Below, piece after piece: positions 11,603-23,458 of a stretch of 64,000 bases of DNA. Every line of letters begins with the position of its first letter. The stretch's first letter is position 1. The notes beneath the pieces are model-generated. The model worked only from the letters and a program-made list of their open reading frames with translations. It was not told the DNA's origin and searched no databases. This DNA comes from Prosapia bicincta (Eukaryota; Arthropoda; Insecta; Hemiptera; Cercopidae). The stretch spans positions 16,719,459-16,783,458 of the forward strand of contig JBAIZL010000006.1 in NCBI GenBank assembly GCA_036971475.1. The letters are read 5' to 3'. The position numbers and the translations under genes were made by a program.

Positions 11603-14245
11603 TATAAAAATTTGTGTTGAACCCAATCATTCTACTTTGAAAGTAAATCAGTGTATTTGTATTCAATAGAGAATTTGTGGTAAATTGTTTGCAATGAAAA
11701 AAATGTTTCCATAAAAATATAACTCATGTAAAAATTCAAAAAAGTGCAAGGTCATAATTGTTATTAATAGTTCAAATGTAGAACAAAGGTGAGATGTAAC
11801 TTAATGTTTATTTTTAGAATGTGGTCAAATTTAAAATTACTATTTTTTCTGTGAGTGGGCAGAAATGATGCAATAGATGCCAACTATCAAGGTTTTATGT
11901 TTATCCTTTTGGCATCAAATTCTGCTCAAGGTGCTGTGTTATAAACTTTATTTTAATGAATAAAGTTTAGAGGCTCAGTTTCTCCTAAAATTGACAAAAC
12001 ATTTTTTAATAACTTTGAGCAACTGTGATGTTTTTTTAAAATAAAATCTCTTAAACACAGTAACATTTGATTTAATTCCTTATGTACATTTCGAGCAATC
12101 ATCTCCAGAGGATATTATTACAAAACTCCTGGGACTTCTTTAAAATTTTTATTTAGTTAAGAAGATTTATTTATAATAAAAAATACTTTTTACTCAAAAA
12201 TATATATTGAAATAAATATTTCAAGGTTAAAAATTTTTTGTATTTATAATAACACAAAAATATACTCAGAAAATCAATGTAACACTATTCTGTAACCTTT
12301 GGAGTTTTTTAAAGTTTGGAAGTTTAAAATTGTTTTGTTTTACACTTAAGGGAATAAGAAATTCAAACAATCAGTATAACTAAGTATGTAGATAACAAAT
12401 TTTAAAATAATCATAACCAGTAAATTATTTTATTAAAATAATTCCTGAATTTAAGTTTAGTGCATTACAAGTTTAGTAGAGAGAAGTAAATGGCTTGAGT
12501 AAAAATTGTTTTAAAACTATTTTATTTTGTAAAACTTTAAAAAAGTTTCTAAAATTGGCAATTACAACTATAATTCACAGGCGTCACCTCTCAAAATTAC
12601 CATTTAAAACAAAATAAAGTTAAATGTGTTTATTTAGCAGGCTCAAGTTTATCAAAATGGAACAACTAAATGTACCTTAATTTAAATATATTAATTTTAC
12701 CTTTGAAATTGAGATAAATTTTTCACTCTGTCCCAAAGTAGGTAAACTACTACTAGTTTATAATAAATGTTTCTTTTATATGAAAATGATTTGAAAAAAT
12801 ACTTTCTTGAAGTTACTTAACAAGGTTTTTGAATTAAAAACATAAAAAATAAGTATGGCATCTTATTTGTATTCAATCTCACTGGAAAAATTGTGGTTGA
12901 AACTTTCATTACTCAAATTTTCCTTATCTTCTAAGGCACTTCTTTATGAATCTAGGTTTCCATGTAACCTATTCAATTACAATATTGTAAGCATTCCATA
13001 ATACTGAAAGCACTCTCTTTCAATAATAGGTGATTGTATGCTTTTTCAAAATCTGTAAAAGAAGCAGATATACACAGTTTTTCATCTTTTATCTCACAGA
13101 TTTTGAAACTTAAAAAGCAGTAAATACTAAATGTAGATAGATATACATAAATAGTAATTGTATAAGAAAAAGAAAGAACAGCGGGCGAGGCTGGCATTTT
13201 TGCAGAACAAACACCTTAAGTAATAACATTGGCAGCCAGCCCAGTGGCAGTTGAGATCACTGATTCTTAGCTCACAGTATTACTGTACATCTCACCATTT
13301 TATGTTGTGCCTTTCAACTCTGTCTGTCTAATTTTGTGTTTTCATTAAAAGGAAGTCCAATGCATCGGTACGAAGTCTTAATAAAGGTATGAGTTGACGT
13401 CACTATTCTGTTTTACAAAGTTAACAGTTTTTTAGAAAACGTAATATATAAATATGTTATTCTATTATAAGTTAACATGTAAAACATGTTGGTTTTGTAG
13501 GCAATAAATAAATGACAATATAGGTGTTTGACTTTGACGTACTTTAAATTAAACTATAAATTTAAATTGCATACAATAGGAGATATTTTCACAAACTTTC
13601 CATATATAGAATTCTCAGTTCTTGCTAACTGTTAACCTGATCTTTATTTAGAAATATTTTGAATGGTTTGATTTTTAATTATTCTAACTAAAAATATGTA
13701 ATAAAATTTTTAAAGATCACTGTAGTTTTCATAATGAAAAACGTTTTGTGATAAATCCCATTCACATCAAGGTATTTGTAGATATTGTATTATTAAAATT
13801 AAATCGTATTTCCTTTGTGAATAGGGTTGTTTATTTGAAGCAAGATAAACAACATACATATTGTGTTTCAATGACACTAAATTTTGTTAGTGCTATATAT
13901 AAAAGAACATAGCTATAACAAATTGTCTTTCTTAGCTATAACAAATTGTCTTTCTTTATTAGTACATAAGGGAAATAATTCGTATAAATTGAGATTTTTC
14001 TAAGAAATAAGACTAGAATTGTAAATGTTGTTCATTAAAATGGTTCAAGAATTTACAATTTGTTTCTAAAACCATGTTGAAAAATATTCACCCACTTTTT
14101 GAGTTCTGTTAATATCTAATCTATTTATACTTAATAGAAGAGAGATTTTCTTTAAATTTTTTCACACAGGAGTGTCTGCCAAAATATATGTTTGTCAACA
14201 GTTATATCCCATTCACTGGCTTGACTATCCTATTATTTAAATGTT
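11603..14245. other. AT-rich non-coding stretch with minor repeats
   Basis: Apart from a PLE terminal fragment at 12030-12125 and a duplicated segment of about 20 bp at about 13911-13955 (TAGCTATAACAAATTGTCTT twice), I recognise nothing. The minus-strand open frame at 12973-13197 has no domain and is not called. Confidence 0.5.
12030..12125 (-). mobile_element. PLE terminal-repeat fragment related to family D
   Basis: On the minus strand the segment reads UCCU, CUGGAGA, a short GAG/CUC stem, GAAA, palindrome UGUACA, UA, AGGA, then a tail with GTTTAAGAGATTTT similar to the tail of the 7793 copy. Relative to that copy the outer stem I pair changed from C-G to U-A, keeping pairing. The core has lost its order (CUGGAGA instead of CUGAGGA), so this relic is presumably dead. 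Confidence 0.6.
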
Positions 14246-14275
14246 ATGAATTTTAAACTCTTTCCTTTTCATTAC

Positions 14276-14412
14276 AGTAATTTACTCCACTTACCTTATG
14301 TTTATTACAGAAATTTACTCCTCTTACCTTATGTTTATTACAGAAATTTACTCCACTTCCCTTATGTTTATTACAGAAATTTACTTCACTTCCCTTATGT
14401 TTATTACAAAAG
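14276..14412. repeat. 33-bp tandem repeat, about 4 copies
   Basis: The unit AAATTTACTCCACTTACC plus TTATGTTTATTACAG recurs with few changes. Because 33 is a multiple of three, it yields a repetitive open frame on the plus strand that has no other support as a gene. Confidence 0.85.
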
Positions 14413-14836
14413 ATTAGACTTACTTTACTTTATCTAATGCTAGATCTTGAAATCCCTGCCGGGACAAAGTTGGTCGCGTCCGCAGCATACTTTAAGCTGT
14501 ACGTGTCCTCTGGGTAGTGCTAAATAAGCAGTAGAGTTGGCTGAGAACCAAAGCCAAACAGAGACAATGAAAAATTTAGACTCTTCAATATAGATAAAAA
14601 TAAAGTATTTGATATGTTGACTATAGGCATTAAGAGCCTGTTGTCATTACAGATCCACTTTGCATGTGAGATGACAACAGGTTTTCACCAGTTTTTTTTT
14701 TAATGCTCCCCAGCAAATAAAATGACATGTATTAATCACACCCAAGGAAGCCTTGGGATTGATAGGTTTTGCCTTCTAATATTATCTTTTATTTGTTTTT
14801 ATTATTATTAAAATTAATTATAAATGTTTTAAAATG
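14413..14836. other. Spacer with a GC-richer patch
   Basis: The patch at about 14448-14550 (CCTGCCGGGACAAAG, TGGTCGCGTCCGCAG) stands out by composition, but I find no frame, TIR or tRNA-like box in it. It may be part of an unrecognised repeat. Confidence 0.4.
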
Positions 14837-15163
14837 TTAAAATCTATCATTTAAAAATTCAATTACTTTTTGTTTTAAAAATTTTGTTGCAAAATTTAAT
14901 TTAGAGTGGTGAGAGTTGAGAGATGTGACAAACTTAACAAATTCAGTAATGCCATTCTGCCAAATCACATAACAAATCCAAACTTTAGGCCTGAGAGAAC
15001 CATCATCAGCGTGTCTTATTCGAAAAACGCCATACAAATATTGGCTACAGCAGTAAAAATAAGATCCTACAAGAGAACCAAGTTGCCTGTAAAACTGTCC
15101 GTTTAACAAAAAGTGTTTTTTGAGACAGTGTCTATCAATATCAATCATAAGACACTCCATCAA
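14837..15163 (-). pseudogene. Penelope-like RT remnant
   Basis: A 108-codon frame reads KHFLLNGQFYRQLGSLVGS, then LRPKVWICYV, then IWQNGITEFVKFVTSLNSHH. This matches the PLE order F-Y-R-Q-x-x-G-x-x-M-G-S ... L-x-P-K-x-W-x-R-Y-V-D-D ... W-x-H-G-x-x-x-x-x-x-F-x-x-x-L-N-x-x-H. The catalytic DD and following residues are deleted, and motif B is damaged. The sequence resembles the Penelope/Poseidon side of the family more than the element at 8077-10308, so it is a separate, older insertion. Confidence 0.75.
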
Positions 15164-15246
15164 TTTTAACGCTAAAAAATAATGACTTTACATCCTTGAA
15201 TAATTATTAATTTATGATTTTTATAAGTACACACATTATTAAATAA

Positions 15247-15490
15247 TTATATTTGTTGATTCAATCTTTCACGTGAGCTACTAGTTTTCACTAAAACACT
15301 TGTAAACATTTTACAAACTTGCCTATAGTAGCACTTACTTATATTTGTTGAGGACGGTTGTTTTGCGAGATGTGTCCCATTGTTAACTCTGACCATACCG
15401 TGACAATAGGACACATCTCCCAAAACGGCCGTCCTCAACAAATATGAGTGAGTGCTACTATAGGCAGGTTTGTAAAATATTTACAAGTAT
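15247..15490. mobile_element. PLE family B terminal repeats, fold-back pair
   Basis: Two copies of the family B terminal segment face each other: TTGTTGAGGACGGTTGTTTT on one side, and ACGGCCGTCCTCAACAAATA on the other, with matching outer arms (TTGCCTATAGTAGCACTTAC and its complement). The same segment borders the PLE at 46.3-54.2 kb. No coding sequence remains between the arms. Confidence 0.75.
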
Positions 15491-16411
15491 TATTAGTTAA
15501 TAATTAATTATATTAAATAAATATTATAATTAATATATTAATTAAAATTAAAATTTTATAGAAAGGTTAAAATATTCTAAATAAAAATATACATCAGAAG
15601 AAATATTTTCTTTCTTATGTATATCTATGATTTTAAGAGAATTTGAAGCCTTATCTAACAGAAACCATGATTCTACATTTGTAAACAAGACTGAAATGCT
15701 CCAAAATTTATTTTTGTTTTGACTAAAAAATAAACAAAGGAAATTAAAGCTTTGAGCTAAAAGTAAATAAAGGTTCTCTGTTCTCTTCTTTGATTATACA
15801 AGATCATGTTTTTTTTACTTTGATCCCGTAACAGTTAGGAAGCAGATGCCAGTAAAACAGACATCATGCTACCTCATGACTAATTGGATTCACAAGTTGT
15901 AATGAAGCTGTTGTTTAACTTTTATATTATTGTTACATAATAAAATATATAACCTATCTCAAACCTTAGTACCATTACACTTGAAAATTTATTCATACTT
16001 GTCTGAAGTTGCATTTACTTTAATTAATTGTAAATGAGGATAACTGTTGTGAGAGATGTTTCCTTTTGTAAATACAAATTGTAAGGCATGTTTCCTTTTG
16101 TAAATACAAATTGTAAGGCAAGAGATTATATACTTTTAAGTGCACAAGAGGAGTTCAAGTTCAAGATGGAAACCATCTATGTACATGTAATATTGATAGG
16201 AAACAAATATTAAATCGATGTATTTAAAAAGGTATAGGTAATTAATAAACATGATCAGTGCCGTAACTACAAATTTGCAGAAAAAAGTAGAATACAGTAA
16301 AAATTTTGAGTTAGTATATTATAGTGATAAACTCTAGGTAAGACAAATGATTGCTCTAAATTTTTATTTTCTGTGTTCAGTATATTACTTTGTTTGATGA
16401 TATATTTATAC
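15491..16411. other. AT-rich spacer with a 32-bp duplication
   Basis: The sequence TGTTTCCTTTTGTAAATACA plus AATTGTAAGGCA occurs twice in tandem at about 16057-16120. Nothing else recognised. Confidence 0.6.
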
Positions 16412-16412
16412 C

Positions 16413-16502
<90 letters not shown>
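16412..16502. repeat. (TC)n followed by (TA)n
   Basis: A pure TC run to 16460 changes abruptly to a pure TA run. The PLE A fragment starts within about 20 bp of its end. Confidence 0.95.
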
Positions 16503-16507
<5 letters not shown>

Positions 16508-16631
16508 TACATACATAAATACTTTTTGTCGATAAAATAGTACCAGCACCTTCAGGAAAATAATTATCTAATAAAATATTTTTACAAAATTAAATCATAT
16601 GTCCAGATATTACAATTACTAGAAATAATGA

Positions 16632-17411
16632 ATCATTTGAATATAAAATATATAGAAAACCAACGCAGACAAATCAAATAATACCTAATTATTCAAATCA
16701 TCCATACAACCAAAAAATGGCAGCTCTTTATAATTTACTACATAGAATGCACAAAATACCAATGAACTTAAATGATCAAATAAAAGAGAAAAATATAATA
16801 TATCAAATTGCTTTAGAAAATGGATATAAAAGAAAAACTATAGATAAAATAAATAATAACATATTAAGAAAACAAAAACTCGAAAATAACTTTGTACCTA
16901 ATAAAAGAGAAAATATTTGGACAACTTTTACATTCACTGGTAACGAAATAAATAAAATTACAAGATTATTTAAAGAAACAAATTTACAAATTACATATAA
17001 AACTGATAATAAAATTAAAAATTTAATAAACAATAACAAAAATCAAAATAATATGCACGAAAGAAATGGAGTATATAATATAAAATGTCAAACTTGTAAT
17101 AAATTATATGTAGGACAAACAAAAAAGAAATTAAAAGAAAGATACAAGAACATTTAAAGGCTTATATCAAACCAAACATATACAAATCAAATTTAGCTAT
17201 GCATTGTATTAATAATGGACACGAGTTTCCGGAAATAGAAAATATGATATTAATAAAACAATTAAATAAAGGATTAAAAATGAATATATTTGTAACATTG
17301 GAAATTTATAAGCATAAAGTTAAAGACAAATTAATTGATGAACAAATTCAAGTGAGATCAAGGCACCAAACTATTTATAAGGTCATTGATGTTATAGAGA
17401 AAATTACATAA
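16632..17411 (+). pseudogene. PLE C-terminal region with GIY-YIG nuclease, frameshifted
   Basis: The frame begins with FEYKIYRKPTQTNQIIP (the PLE post-RT signature), continues through MAALYNLLHRMHKIPM and reaches the nuclease core NGVYNIKCQTCNKLYVGQTK. A frameshift at about 17150 separates RYKNI from the rest of the nuclease domain (NLAMHCINNGHEF, then the C-terminal tail ending at 17411). The RT is absent. Codon use is extremely A-rich compared with the element at 8-10 kb. Confidence 0.8.
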
Positions 17412-17548
17412 AGTGCAATACTTATAAACATATGGTTGTTTGTAGCAAATATGATTTAATTTTGTAAAAATATTTTATTAGATAATTATTTTCCTGAAAA
17501 AACATATGATTTAATTTTGTAAAAATATTTTATTAGATAATTATTTTT

Positions 17549-17590
17549 CTGAAGATGTTGGTACTATTTTATCAGCGAAAAGCTTTGAAT
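17549..17590 (+). ncRNA. Hammerhead-like motif, PLE family A (canonical core)
   Basis: Core CUGAAGA (CUGANGA) plus U; stem II GUUGGUA, loop CUAUUU, partner UAUCAGC (7 pairs with wobbles); GAAA; palindrome AGCU; then UU. The copy at 18506 has GCUGGUA/UAUCGGC, so stem II changes stay compatible with pairing (C-G to U-G, U-G to U-A). Stem I is poor (U-rich against GAAUAAAU, needs a bulge). The left-end copy has a damaged core (CUGAAGG). Confidence 0.55.
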
Positions 17591-17670
17591 AAATATATTC
17601 ATTAAAAGTATTCTTGTTTTTGAAATATTTTTAATTTATAAACTATATTACAAGAAAACATATCACCATA

Positions 17671-17673
<3 letters not shown>

Positions 17674-17730
<57 letters not shown>
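17674..17730. repeat. (TA)n microsatellite
   Basis: A pure TA run directly abuts the palindromic block that starts ATGAAGTTAATATATTACTA. Confidence 0.95.
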
Positions 17731-17733
<3 letters not shown>

Positions 17734-18165
17734 GTTAATATATTACTATTTTTGAGTAATTTTATCCACCGGTGGATAATTTGGATAATTTTGAGTAAAT
17801 TATGGTGGATAAAATTACTCAAAAATAGTAATATATTAACTTCATAAAGTCAGTGCAACGGGAAAACAATGGATAATGTTAAATATCAAGAATATATATA
17901 TATATATATATACTTGATATTTTACGTTATCCATTGATTTTAAATCGCACTTACTTTATGAAGTTAATATATTACTATTGTAAGTAATTTTATTCACCAT
18001 TAAGTGCAATGATTTTACCTTCTTTTCTTTACCTCCGAGACAGAGAAAAAGTAATCAGTGATTCGACAATGGTCAAGTGACCGAAAGGCGCCTCATCACA
18101 CAAGGTAAAATCATTGCACTTAATGGTGGATAAAATTACTTACAATAGTAATATATTAACTTCAT
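17731..18165. mobile_element. Nested palindromic repeats (family F)
   Basis: Two fold-back units lie one after another. The first (about 17731-17845) has arms GAAGTTAATATATTACTA and complement. The second (about 17952-18165) has the same outer arms plus inner arms with TTAAGTGCAATGATTTTACC and complement, around a hammerhead-like centre. Between them a smaller inverted pair (AATGGATAATGTTAAATATC and complement) flanks another (TA)n. A cleaner copy of the second unit is at 28693-28915. No coding sequence. Confidence 0.75.
18058..18099 (+). ncRNA. Hammerhead-like motif, family F (U3/A8 core)
   Basis: Stem I GUGAU pairs with AUCAC (5 bp). Core UCGACAA plus U sits where CUGANGA is expected. Stem II GGUC, loop AAGU, partner GACC. 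Then GAAA, palindrome GGCGCC, U, C. The layout is identical to the canonical PLE copies. Positions 3 and 8 are U and A instead of C and G, and position 4 is C instead of U. Confidence 0.5.
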
Positions 18166-18171
18166 ATATAT

Positions 18172-18409
18172 ATATAGATTTTTTGGACTAGGAGACTGAC
18201 AGACTTACCTTGGTAAGAGTCCACACTGTAGTCTTGAAATAGAAACACATAAAAGCACTTAAACAATGATATATTTCAACCACACAGTGGTCTTTGTCAA
18301 TCGAAGAGAAAACACAAAAAGAAATATGAGAGAATGAAATAAAATAAATACAAGTTGTAATCACAGATTGTGTAGAGTAGAAATCAGATGTCACAGATGC
18401 ACAGATTAA

Positions 18410-18410
<1 letters not shown>
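18172..18410. mobile_element. Family G repeat, single arm
   Basis: The segment from TTTTTTGGACTAGGAGACTG to the AAATAAAATAAATA region is nearly identical to the left arm of the fold-back at 28998-29190. It carries the family G hammerhead-like motif on the minus strand. It is followed by (TA)n at 18411-18470. Confidence 0.75.

Positions 18411-18470
<60 letters not shown>
18411..18470. repeat. (TA)n microsatellite
   Basis: A pure TA run lies between the family G arm and a PLE family A terminal repeat. Confidence 0.95.
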
Positions 18471-18475
<5 letters not shown>

Positions 18476-18487
18476 TCCATGAGCATA

Positions 18488-18600
18488 AATAAATCTTTAT
18501 TTTCCTGAATATGCTGGTACTATTTTATCGGCAAAAAGCTTTGAATAAATATATTCATTAAAAGTATTCTTGTTTTTGAAATATTTTTAATTTATTAATT
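18488..18600 (+). mobile_element. Solo terminal repeat of PLE family A
   Basis: About 100 bp (from TTATTTTCCTGAATATGCTG to ATATTTTTAATTTATTAA) match the right end of the PLE at 16515-17640 in the same orientation. The hammerhead core is CUGAAUA here (position 8 lost). Confidence 0.75.
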
Positions 18601-18972
18601 ATATATATATTTATATAATATATAATAATATTAAATATATATTATAACCTAACATTTATTTAAATGTTTTACATTTAGGTTATATTATATTTACCTTACC
18701 TTTTTATAATCACAGCTTCAGGTTTCTAAATAATTACAATCATATAAATTTAACATCACCTACATTTATTCATCTGACATCCAATTATTACAAATTATAC
18801 CAAATTACATTCATACTATGCAATGACAAAAATTGATTGCTTAACTAATACTACAATTACTAAAAGGTGTACTCTTGACGCTTTAGGTTTTTTATTACAA
18901 TAAAGTTAATAAATACAGTGTTAAATTGCTTTCTCTTGGGTCGTTATCACTGGATCTTCTATAAATTAGAAA

Positions 18973-19535
18973 ATGGCGAAAAATGGTGCGCTGCGATTGA
19001 AAATCCCACCAGTTGTGATGTGCGGTCAGTAATTACGTTTTTTTTTGTTGGCAAAAAACTTAAAACCGATAGACATTTATTGCCAAGTGTGTGAAGTTTA
19101 CGGAAACAACGTAATGAATGAAAGTTCTGTGAGAAAATGGTGCATTCAGTTTAAAAATGGCCGAACTGACGTTCATGACGAAGCGAAGAGCTGACGCCCA
19201 AGCATTGTGATTGATGAACTGGTCGCTAAAGTTGATGAAAAGGTTTGCGAAAACCGCTGATTCACGATAACAGAGCTTTCGCTTTGTTTCCCACAAATTT
19301 CATGGACTTTGTTGTTTGAAATTGTCACACAAAGGTTAGGCTACCACACATTTTGTGCAAGATGGGTGCCGAAAATGCTCACTGACCACCATAAAAGTCA
19401 GCGAATGGAGGCAAGTTTGACATTTCTGGATGCCTACGACAGACATGGTGATTCACTACTGGATCGCATCGTAACTGGTGATGAGGCATGGGTAAAACAC
19501 ATTAATTGCGAAATGAAATTACAGTCCATGGAGGG
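18973..19535 (+). pseudogene. mariner transposase, N-terminal two thirds, broken
   Basis: The reading starts MAKNGALRLK, shifts frame at a T run near 19040, then gives AKNLKPIDIYCQVCEVYG and VRKWCIQFKNGRTDVHDEA (mariner helix-turn-helix region), RPSIVIDELVAKVDEKV, then LSLCFPQISWTLLFEIVTQR and FCARWVPKMLTDHHK, and finally IVTGDEAWV. The last is the family's first catalytic motif (T-G-D-E-T-W). Stops occur in frame at about 19191 and 19258. The sequence leaves the family after QSMEG (about 19535), so the second and third catalytic Asp and the right TIR are missing. This is an old, truncated copy. Confidence 0.9.
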
Positions 19536-19539
19536 GGTT

Positions 19540-20970
19540 TGGTGGTCCCTGAGGCTATGCAGCATTTGTCACTGGATGTAGGGTTATCAGTATGGTAAGG
19601 GCTGGATGTAGAAAGGGCATCTGCAAAGGCAGGACGTTTTTTGGGTGGGACAGTAAAAAGGATTATATTCTGGGGGTGGACTAAGTTTATTTTAAACATT
19701 TGGACTGGCTGACTGACTATCTCATTTGTGACATTTTTTGTTGTGTGTGTATCAATGCATGTGTGTAGTGAGGTTGGTTGTGGGACATAAGATAGTGTAA
19801 AAATGTGATAGAAACTTAGAGCTAGAATGGAGTAGCAAAATGATGATGGATTATCTTAAACTAATTTAAAAAATGCTAGCAACAAATTCATATGAGCAAG
19901 GCAGGCCCTACTCTATTGTACAAAATAGAAAAAAAAGACACAAATTGAAAGATGTTGTATGATAATATTTATATGATAGCAGAAAGTTGTGGATTTATAA
20001 TAGATCCTTGAGTTCTGAAACAGGAACGATATATATTTGTAGAATAAGGGTTAAAAAATATGACTCATTAAAAAAATGTTTTAAAAACTGACATAACTTT
20101 ATAAAGATTAAGAAATATGCAACTGTATAAATAAAGGCCAAGGCAAATCCACAAGTATTTTAGTAAAACACCTAGTTAAACTCTATTAACTCTATTCAAA
20201 TTAAAACTCTTATGTCACAAACACTCTTGCCTGAAGGGTTATGTATTAAATTAAAATTTTGTTATGATGTTAAAAAACATTTCTTACTTCAAGTGAAAGA
20301 TTGTAAAACCTTAGAAGCAAGTGTACAAGTATATGTTCTAGTCAAACACTGAAAATGAAATAAAATTTTCAATGTATCAGCTAAATGAATTTAGTTACAT
20401 AATATTCAGTTAAATCCAAATCTTTCAAGAATAAAATTATTTATTCGTATAATCTACGTGTAATTTTAGAATTACAATAACAAAAATTTTTTTGGACTGT
20501 GTTGAAATCAGTGACGTATTTTGTCATGTGCCTGATAGCTTCTGATAACCCTTGCCAATTAACCATTCATATCAAAATGAAGAGGGAAAACTATATAAAA
20601 TGATGTTATGTACATAATAACAAGAAAATGTTATACGTTTTATTAAGGAAAAACTGTCTTTGTTACATATGCAGAAAGATTACTCTTTGAGATGATGAGA
20701 GCAGAATTATAAAACATATGATAAAAGACATTCTTAGAACAAGAGAATTTCAAAATCAAGTAATGTGAACCAAGGAAATTATTGAAACAAAAACGTACTG
20801 TATGATGTAATAATTACACGGCAACTTTAGCATTTAAGGACATCCAAATAATGTCCAAATAATTTATATCTATATAATTTATTATGTATACGCAATGGCA
20901 GTTACATGGTTAAAAATTTATAAGCCCCATACTAATGAACTGCATTAACAAAGAAGATGAACAAGTTCTG
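19540..20970. other. AT-rich spacer
   Basis: The part up to 19800 is G-rich on the plus strand and may be an unrecognised repeat. From 19800 to 20970 nothing is recognisable on either strand. Confidence 0.45.
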
Positions 20971-20973
20971 GAA

Positions 20974-21690
20974 CAGTGGAACCCCGCTTGGTGATGGAGG
21001 ACCCCCAAGTTACCCCGATAATTCGAGGTTCTCTTAAATTTGAATCTATTTCTATTTGAGCCTATTTTATCTATTTGAAAGAAAATGATGAATCGGGTTT
21101 CCAAAAAATCTTTATAACCATACATTATGAAAAGGAAAAAAGAGTCAGGCTTCCAAGAAATGTTCATATCAATACTATATGCAAAGAAAAAGAGTCAAGC
21201 TTCCACGAAATGTTCATATCAATTCTGTACGCAAAAGAAACAAGTTGGGCTTCCAAAAAATGTTCATATCAATACTGCATACAAAGGAAAAGAGTCAGGC
21301 TTCTAAGAAATGTTCAAATCAATACTGTTTGCAAAAGAAAAGAGTCAGGCTTCTAAGAAAAGTTCATATCAACACTGTATGGAAAGGAATAGAATCAGGC
21401 TTCCAAGAAATGTGCATATCAATACTGCATTTAAAGGAAATGAGTTGGGCTTCCAATAAATGCTCATATCAATATGGTATGCAAAGAAAATGAGTCAGAC
21501 TTTCAATAAATGTCCATATTAAGTTCTATAAACTCATGATTTTGTACACTCTTAATTATAGCCCTTTATTAGGCTTCATTAAAACACCAATTTTTTCTAA
21601 TACACAGAAACGTATTTCCATTTAATCCGGTTTTTCGGTAATCAGAGGGGGTCTCAGTCCCATCTACCTCGAATTATCGAGATTCTACTG
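20974..21690. mobile_element. pogo/Tigger-like MITE with internal repeats
   Basis: The right end reads, inverted, CAGTAGAATCTCGATAATTC; the left end is CAGTGGAACCCCGCTTGG followed by GATAATTCGAGGTTCTC. CAGTAGAACCTCGATAATTCG-type ends are characteristic of pogo/Tigger (Tc1/mariner superfamily) elements, and TA follows the right end. No transposase. A second copy in opposite orientation is at 27931-28322. The middle is a tandem array (separate entry). Confidence 0.75.
21075..21520. repeat. Tandem repeat of about 60 bp inside the MITE, 7-8 units
   Basis: Each unit contains GTCAGGCTTCCAAGAAATGT, then TCATATCAATACTG and an AAAGGAAA stretch. Units differ by 10-25 per cent by eye. The related MITE at 27931 has only about three units, so the array length varies between copies. 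Open frames across it are a by-product of the repeat. Confidence 0.85.
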
Positions 21691-21899
21691 TATATATTTT
21701 TAAAAAATTAATTGACTATTTCTTGCTTTGTGTATAAATACTACTTTCAAATCTCCTTAGGTTTCTAAGATTAATCTTTGTAAAGAATGTATTAAAAATA
21801 GGTATCACAAGATACATAGATAAGTACAAAATCTTCTTCAAGTAGTCTTGCATTTATTGTTATATTAAACAATTAGTTGATTTCACTATTATTTGGAGT

Positions 21900-22200
21900 T
21901 TTTGTGTTGTACATCTCGCACAAGACTGTTGCTCAAGTGTGGTGTATTGGTGTGAGTCTGCGGCATATTGATGTTCTGTGGTGTATTATTGTTTATAGAG
22001 TAGTTGTTAATTATGTGTTCAAATACAGTATTTGACTGTGAATGTGTTTTGTCATTTAGAATGTGTTGTAGATGATTTTTGTGTTGTTTACATAATTTGT
22101 AGTTTTCTGTTGTGTTTAGTTTATTGATTTTTTCTGTAGTGAAAGATTTTTAGATTAGTGTCTATATTGGTGTATGTGTGTTCTGTATATGTGAACTATT
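21900..22200 (-). pseudogene. PLE family C C-terminal tail
   Basis: The minus strand encodes scraps such as FEHIINNYSINNN and THLSNSLVRD, matching the tail of the PLE at 55830-57110 (which has FEHIINNYSMNNN and THLSNSLVSN). Only the end after the GIY-YIG domain is present. Confidence 0.7.
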
Positions 22201-23114
22201 GCCACTATTATTGATTTTGAAGGGTAAGGAGAGGATTGAAGTCAATTGGATATAAATCACCTTCTATATAGGGAAAGACCATGTCTAGAGGATTGAATGA
22301 CTGAAGTAGGCTTGCTTTCTATTTGGGGAATAAGGAGACATAATGCTTGAGCTTTAAATCCAAGCAGTAGGGAAAATCATACCCCACATATCCAAGGTAA
22401 TGAAGTAGGCGCACTCCACTTCCTCTGTAGGGGTCATAAAGAAGTATTGACCTGCTACCTAGCACAAGGATAAAGCAGTATAACAATGTTAAGATTATTT
22501 AAAACAAAAAAAGATTATTAAAAAAATTTAATATATGAATATACAAATAGAATTTTGATTCTTTAGAAAAGATAATGTTTGATGTGAGATTCTTTATTCA
22601 AGTTTCTACTATTAAATTAATGCTTATAAATAGTTCAGAGTAAAGTATATATAACATTTGCAATACAAACTCTACATACGAGTATATTATATTAAATCAA
22701 TAAAATCACACAACAATTTATTTTTTAAAAATATTTATATTTTTTAAAAGAAATTTACAAATGAGAGTCATTTTAATATAAAGTTTTAAAATATAATACA
22801 AATACAGAAAACAATATTTAAAACAATGTGTGTTTAATATAAACTTGTATTTACCATAACAAACTTTGTAATACAGCTTTCACATTGATAAATAATCTGT
22901 GCTCTTTTATAATGTTACAGAGACGTCACTTCACAAGGTTATATGTAATAAAATAGCTTGATAGCAAGTGCCTCGACTTGTAATATATTTCTTTCTTATA
23001 TTACAAAGCATTGACAATATTTTTAAAATATGGATATTCTTAAAGTAATTCTGCTGTATAATATAAATAAGAACTCTTGAATTTTTTAGTCCATTAATTA
23101 CGTTCGGTGAATCT
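22201..23114. other. AT-rich spacer
   Basis: Nothing recognised. A purine-rich patch at 22230-22460 has no frame or boundary I can support. Confidence 0.45.
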
Positions 23115-23256
23115 TAATTATTCACTTTAACTTTAGTTTATGACTATCCGAACTTTAAATTTTATACATTTGTGAAACCTTTTAAAGCAAGTTTTCACAA
23201 ATTTACAAAATTTAAAGTTTGGATAGTCATAAACTAATGTTGAAGTGATTAATAAA
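23115..23256. repeat. Fold-back repeat family H, copy 2
   Basis: The arms carry TATGACTATCCGAACTTTAA and the complement (TTTAAAGTTTGGATAGTCAT), as in the copy at 11487-11602. The outer bases TTCACTTTAAC/GTTGAAGTGA extend the pairing. Confidence 0.7.
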
Positions 23257-23458
23257 TAAGAATATTTGAAAAACGTAACATACAATATAAAATTTAATAA
23301 ACTGCCAACAAAATCCCTTACGCTATATAAGTGATATAAATGGACCTGTCAATATCTAAATCACATACAATTGGGCTTTTTATACGTTAGTTTCAAATAA
23401 TTAATGGTTAGTTGGGTCTATAACTGATAAAAAGTATCTCAAAGATATCTGTAAAAAC

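Larger units (their letters stand above)
16515..17640 (+). mobile_element. Penelope-like element family A, 5'-truncated, with inverted terminal repeats
   Basis: The left end (about 16520-16605) is the inverted complement of the right end (about 17495-17580): TACCAGCACCTTCAGGAAAA at the left against TTCTGAAGATGTTGGTACTA at the right, followed in both by the TTATCTAATAAAATATTTTT segment. The right segment is itself duplicated (about 17445-17500 and 17503-17560). A third copy of the terminal repeat is at 18488-18600. The coding part starts after the RT, so the copy is 5'-truncated, and an inverted terminal repeat is attached to the truncation point. Confidence 0.75.

Noticed and set aside
12973..13197. 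Open frame on the minus strand with hydrophobic stretch
   Set aside because: No family resemblance, no splice or promoter context; likely chance in AT-rich DNA.
14246..14437. Repetitive small protein from a plus-strand ORF
   Set aside because: Fully explained by the 33-bp tandem repeat.
14448..14560. tRNA-derived SINE
   Set aside because: I could not find A and B boxes or a tail; only the composition is unusual.
21075..21493. Two overlapping repetitive ORFs
   Set aside because: They read through the internal tandem repeat of a MITE; no start context or domain.
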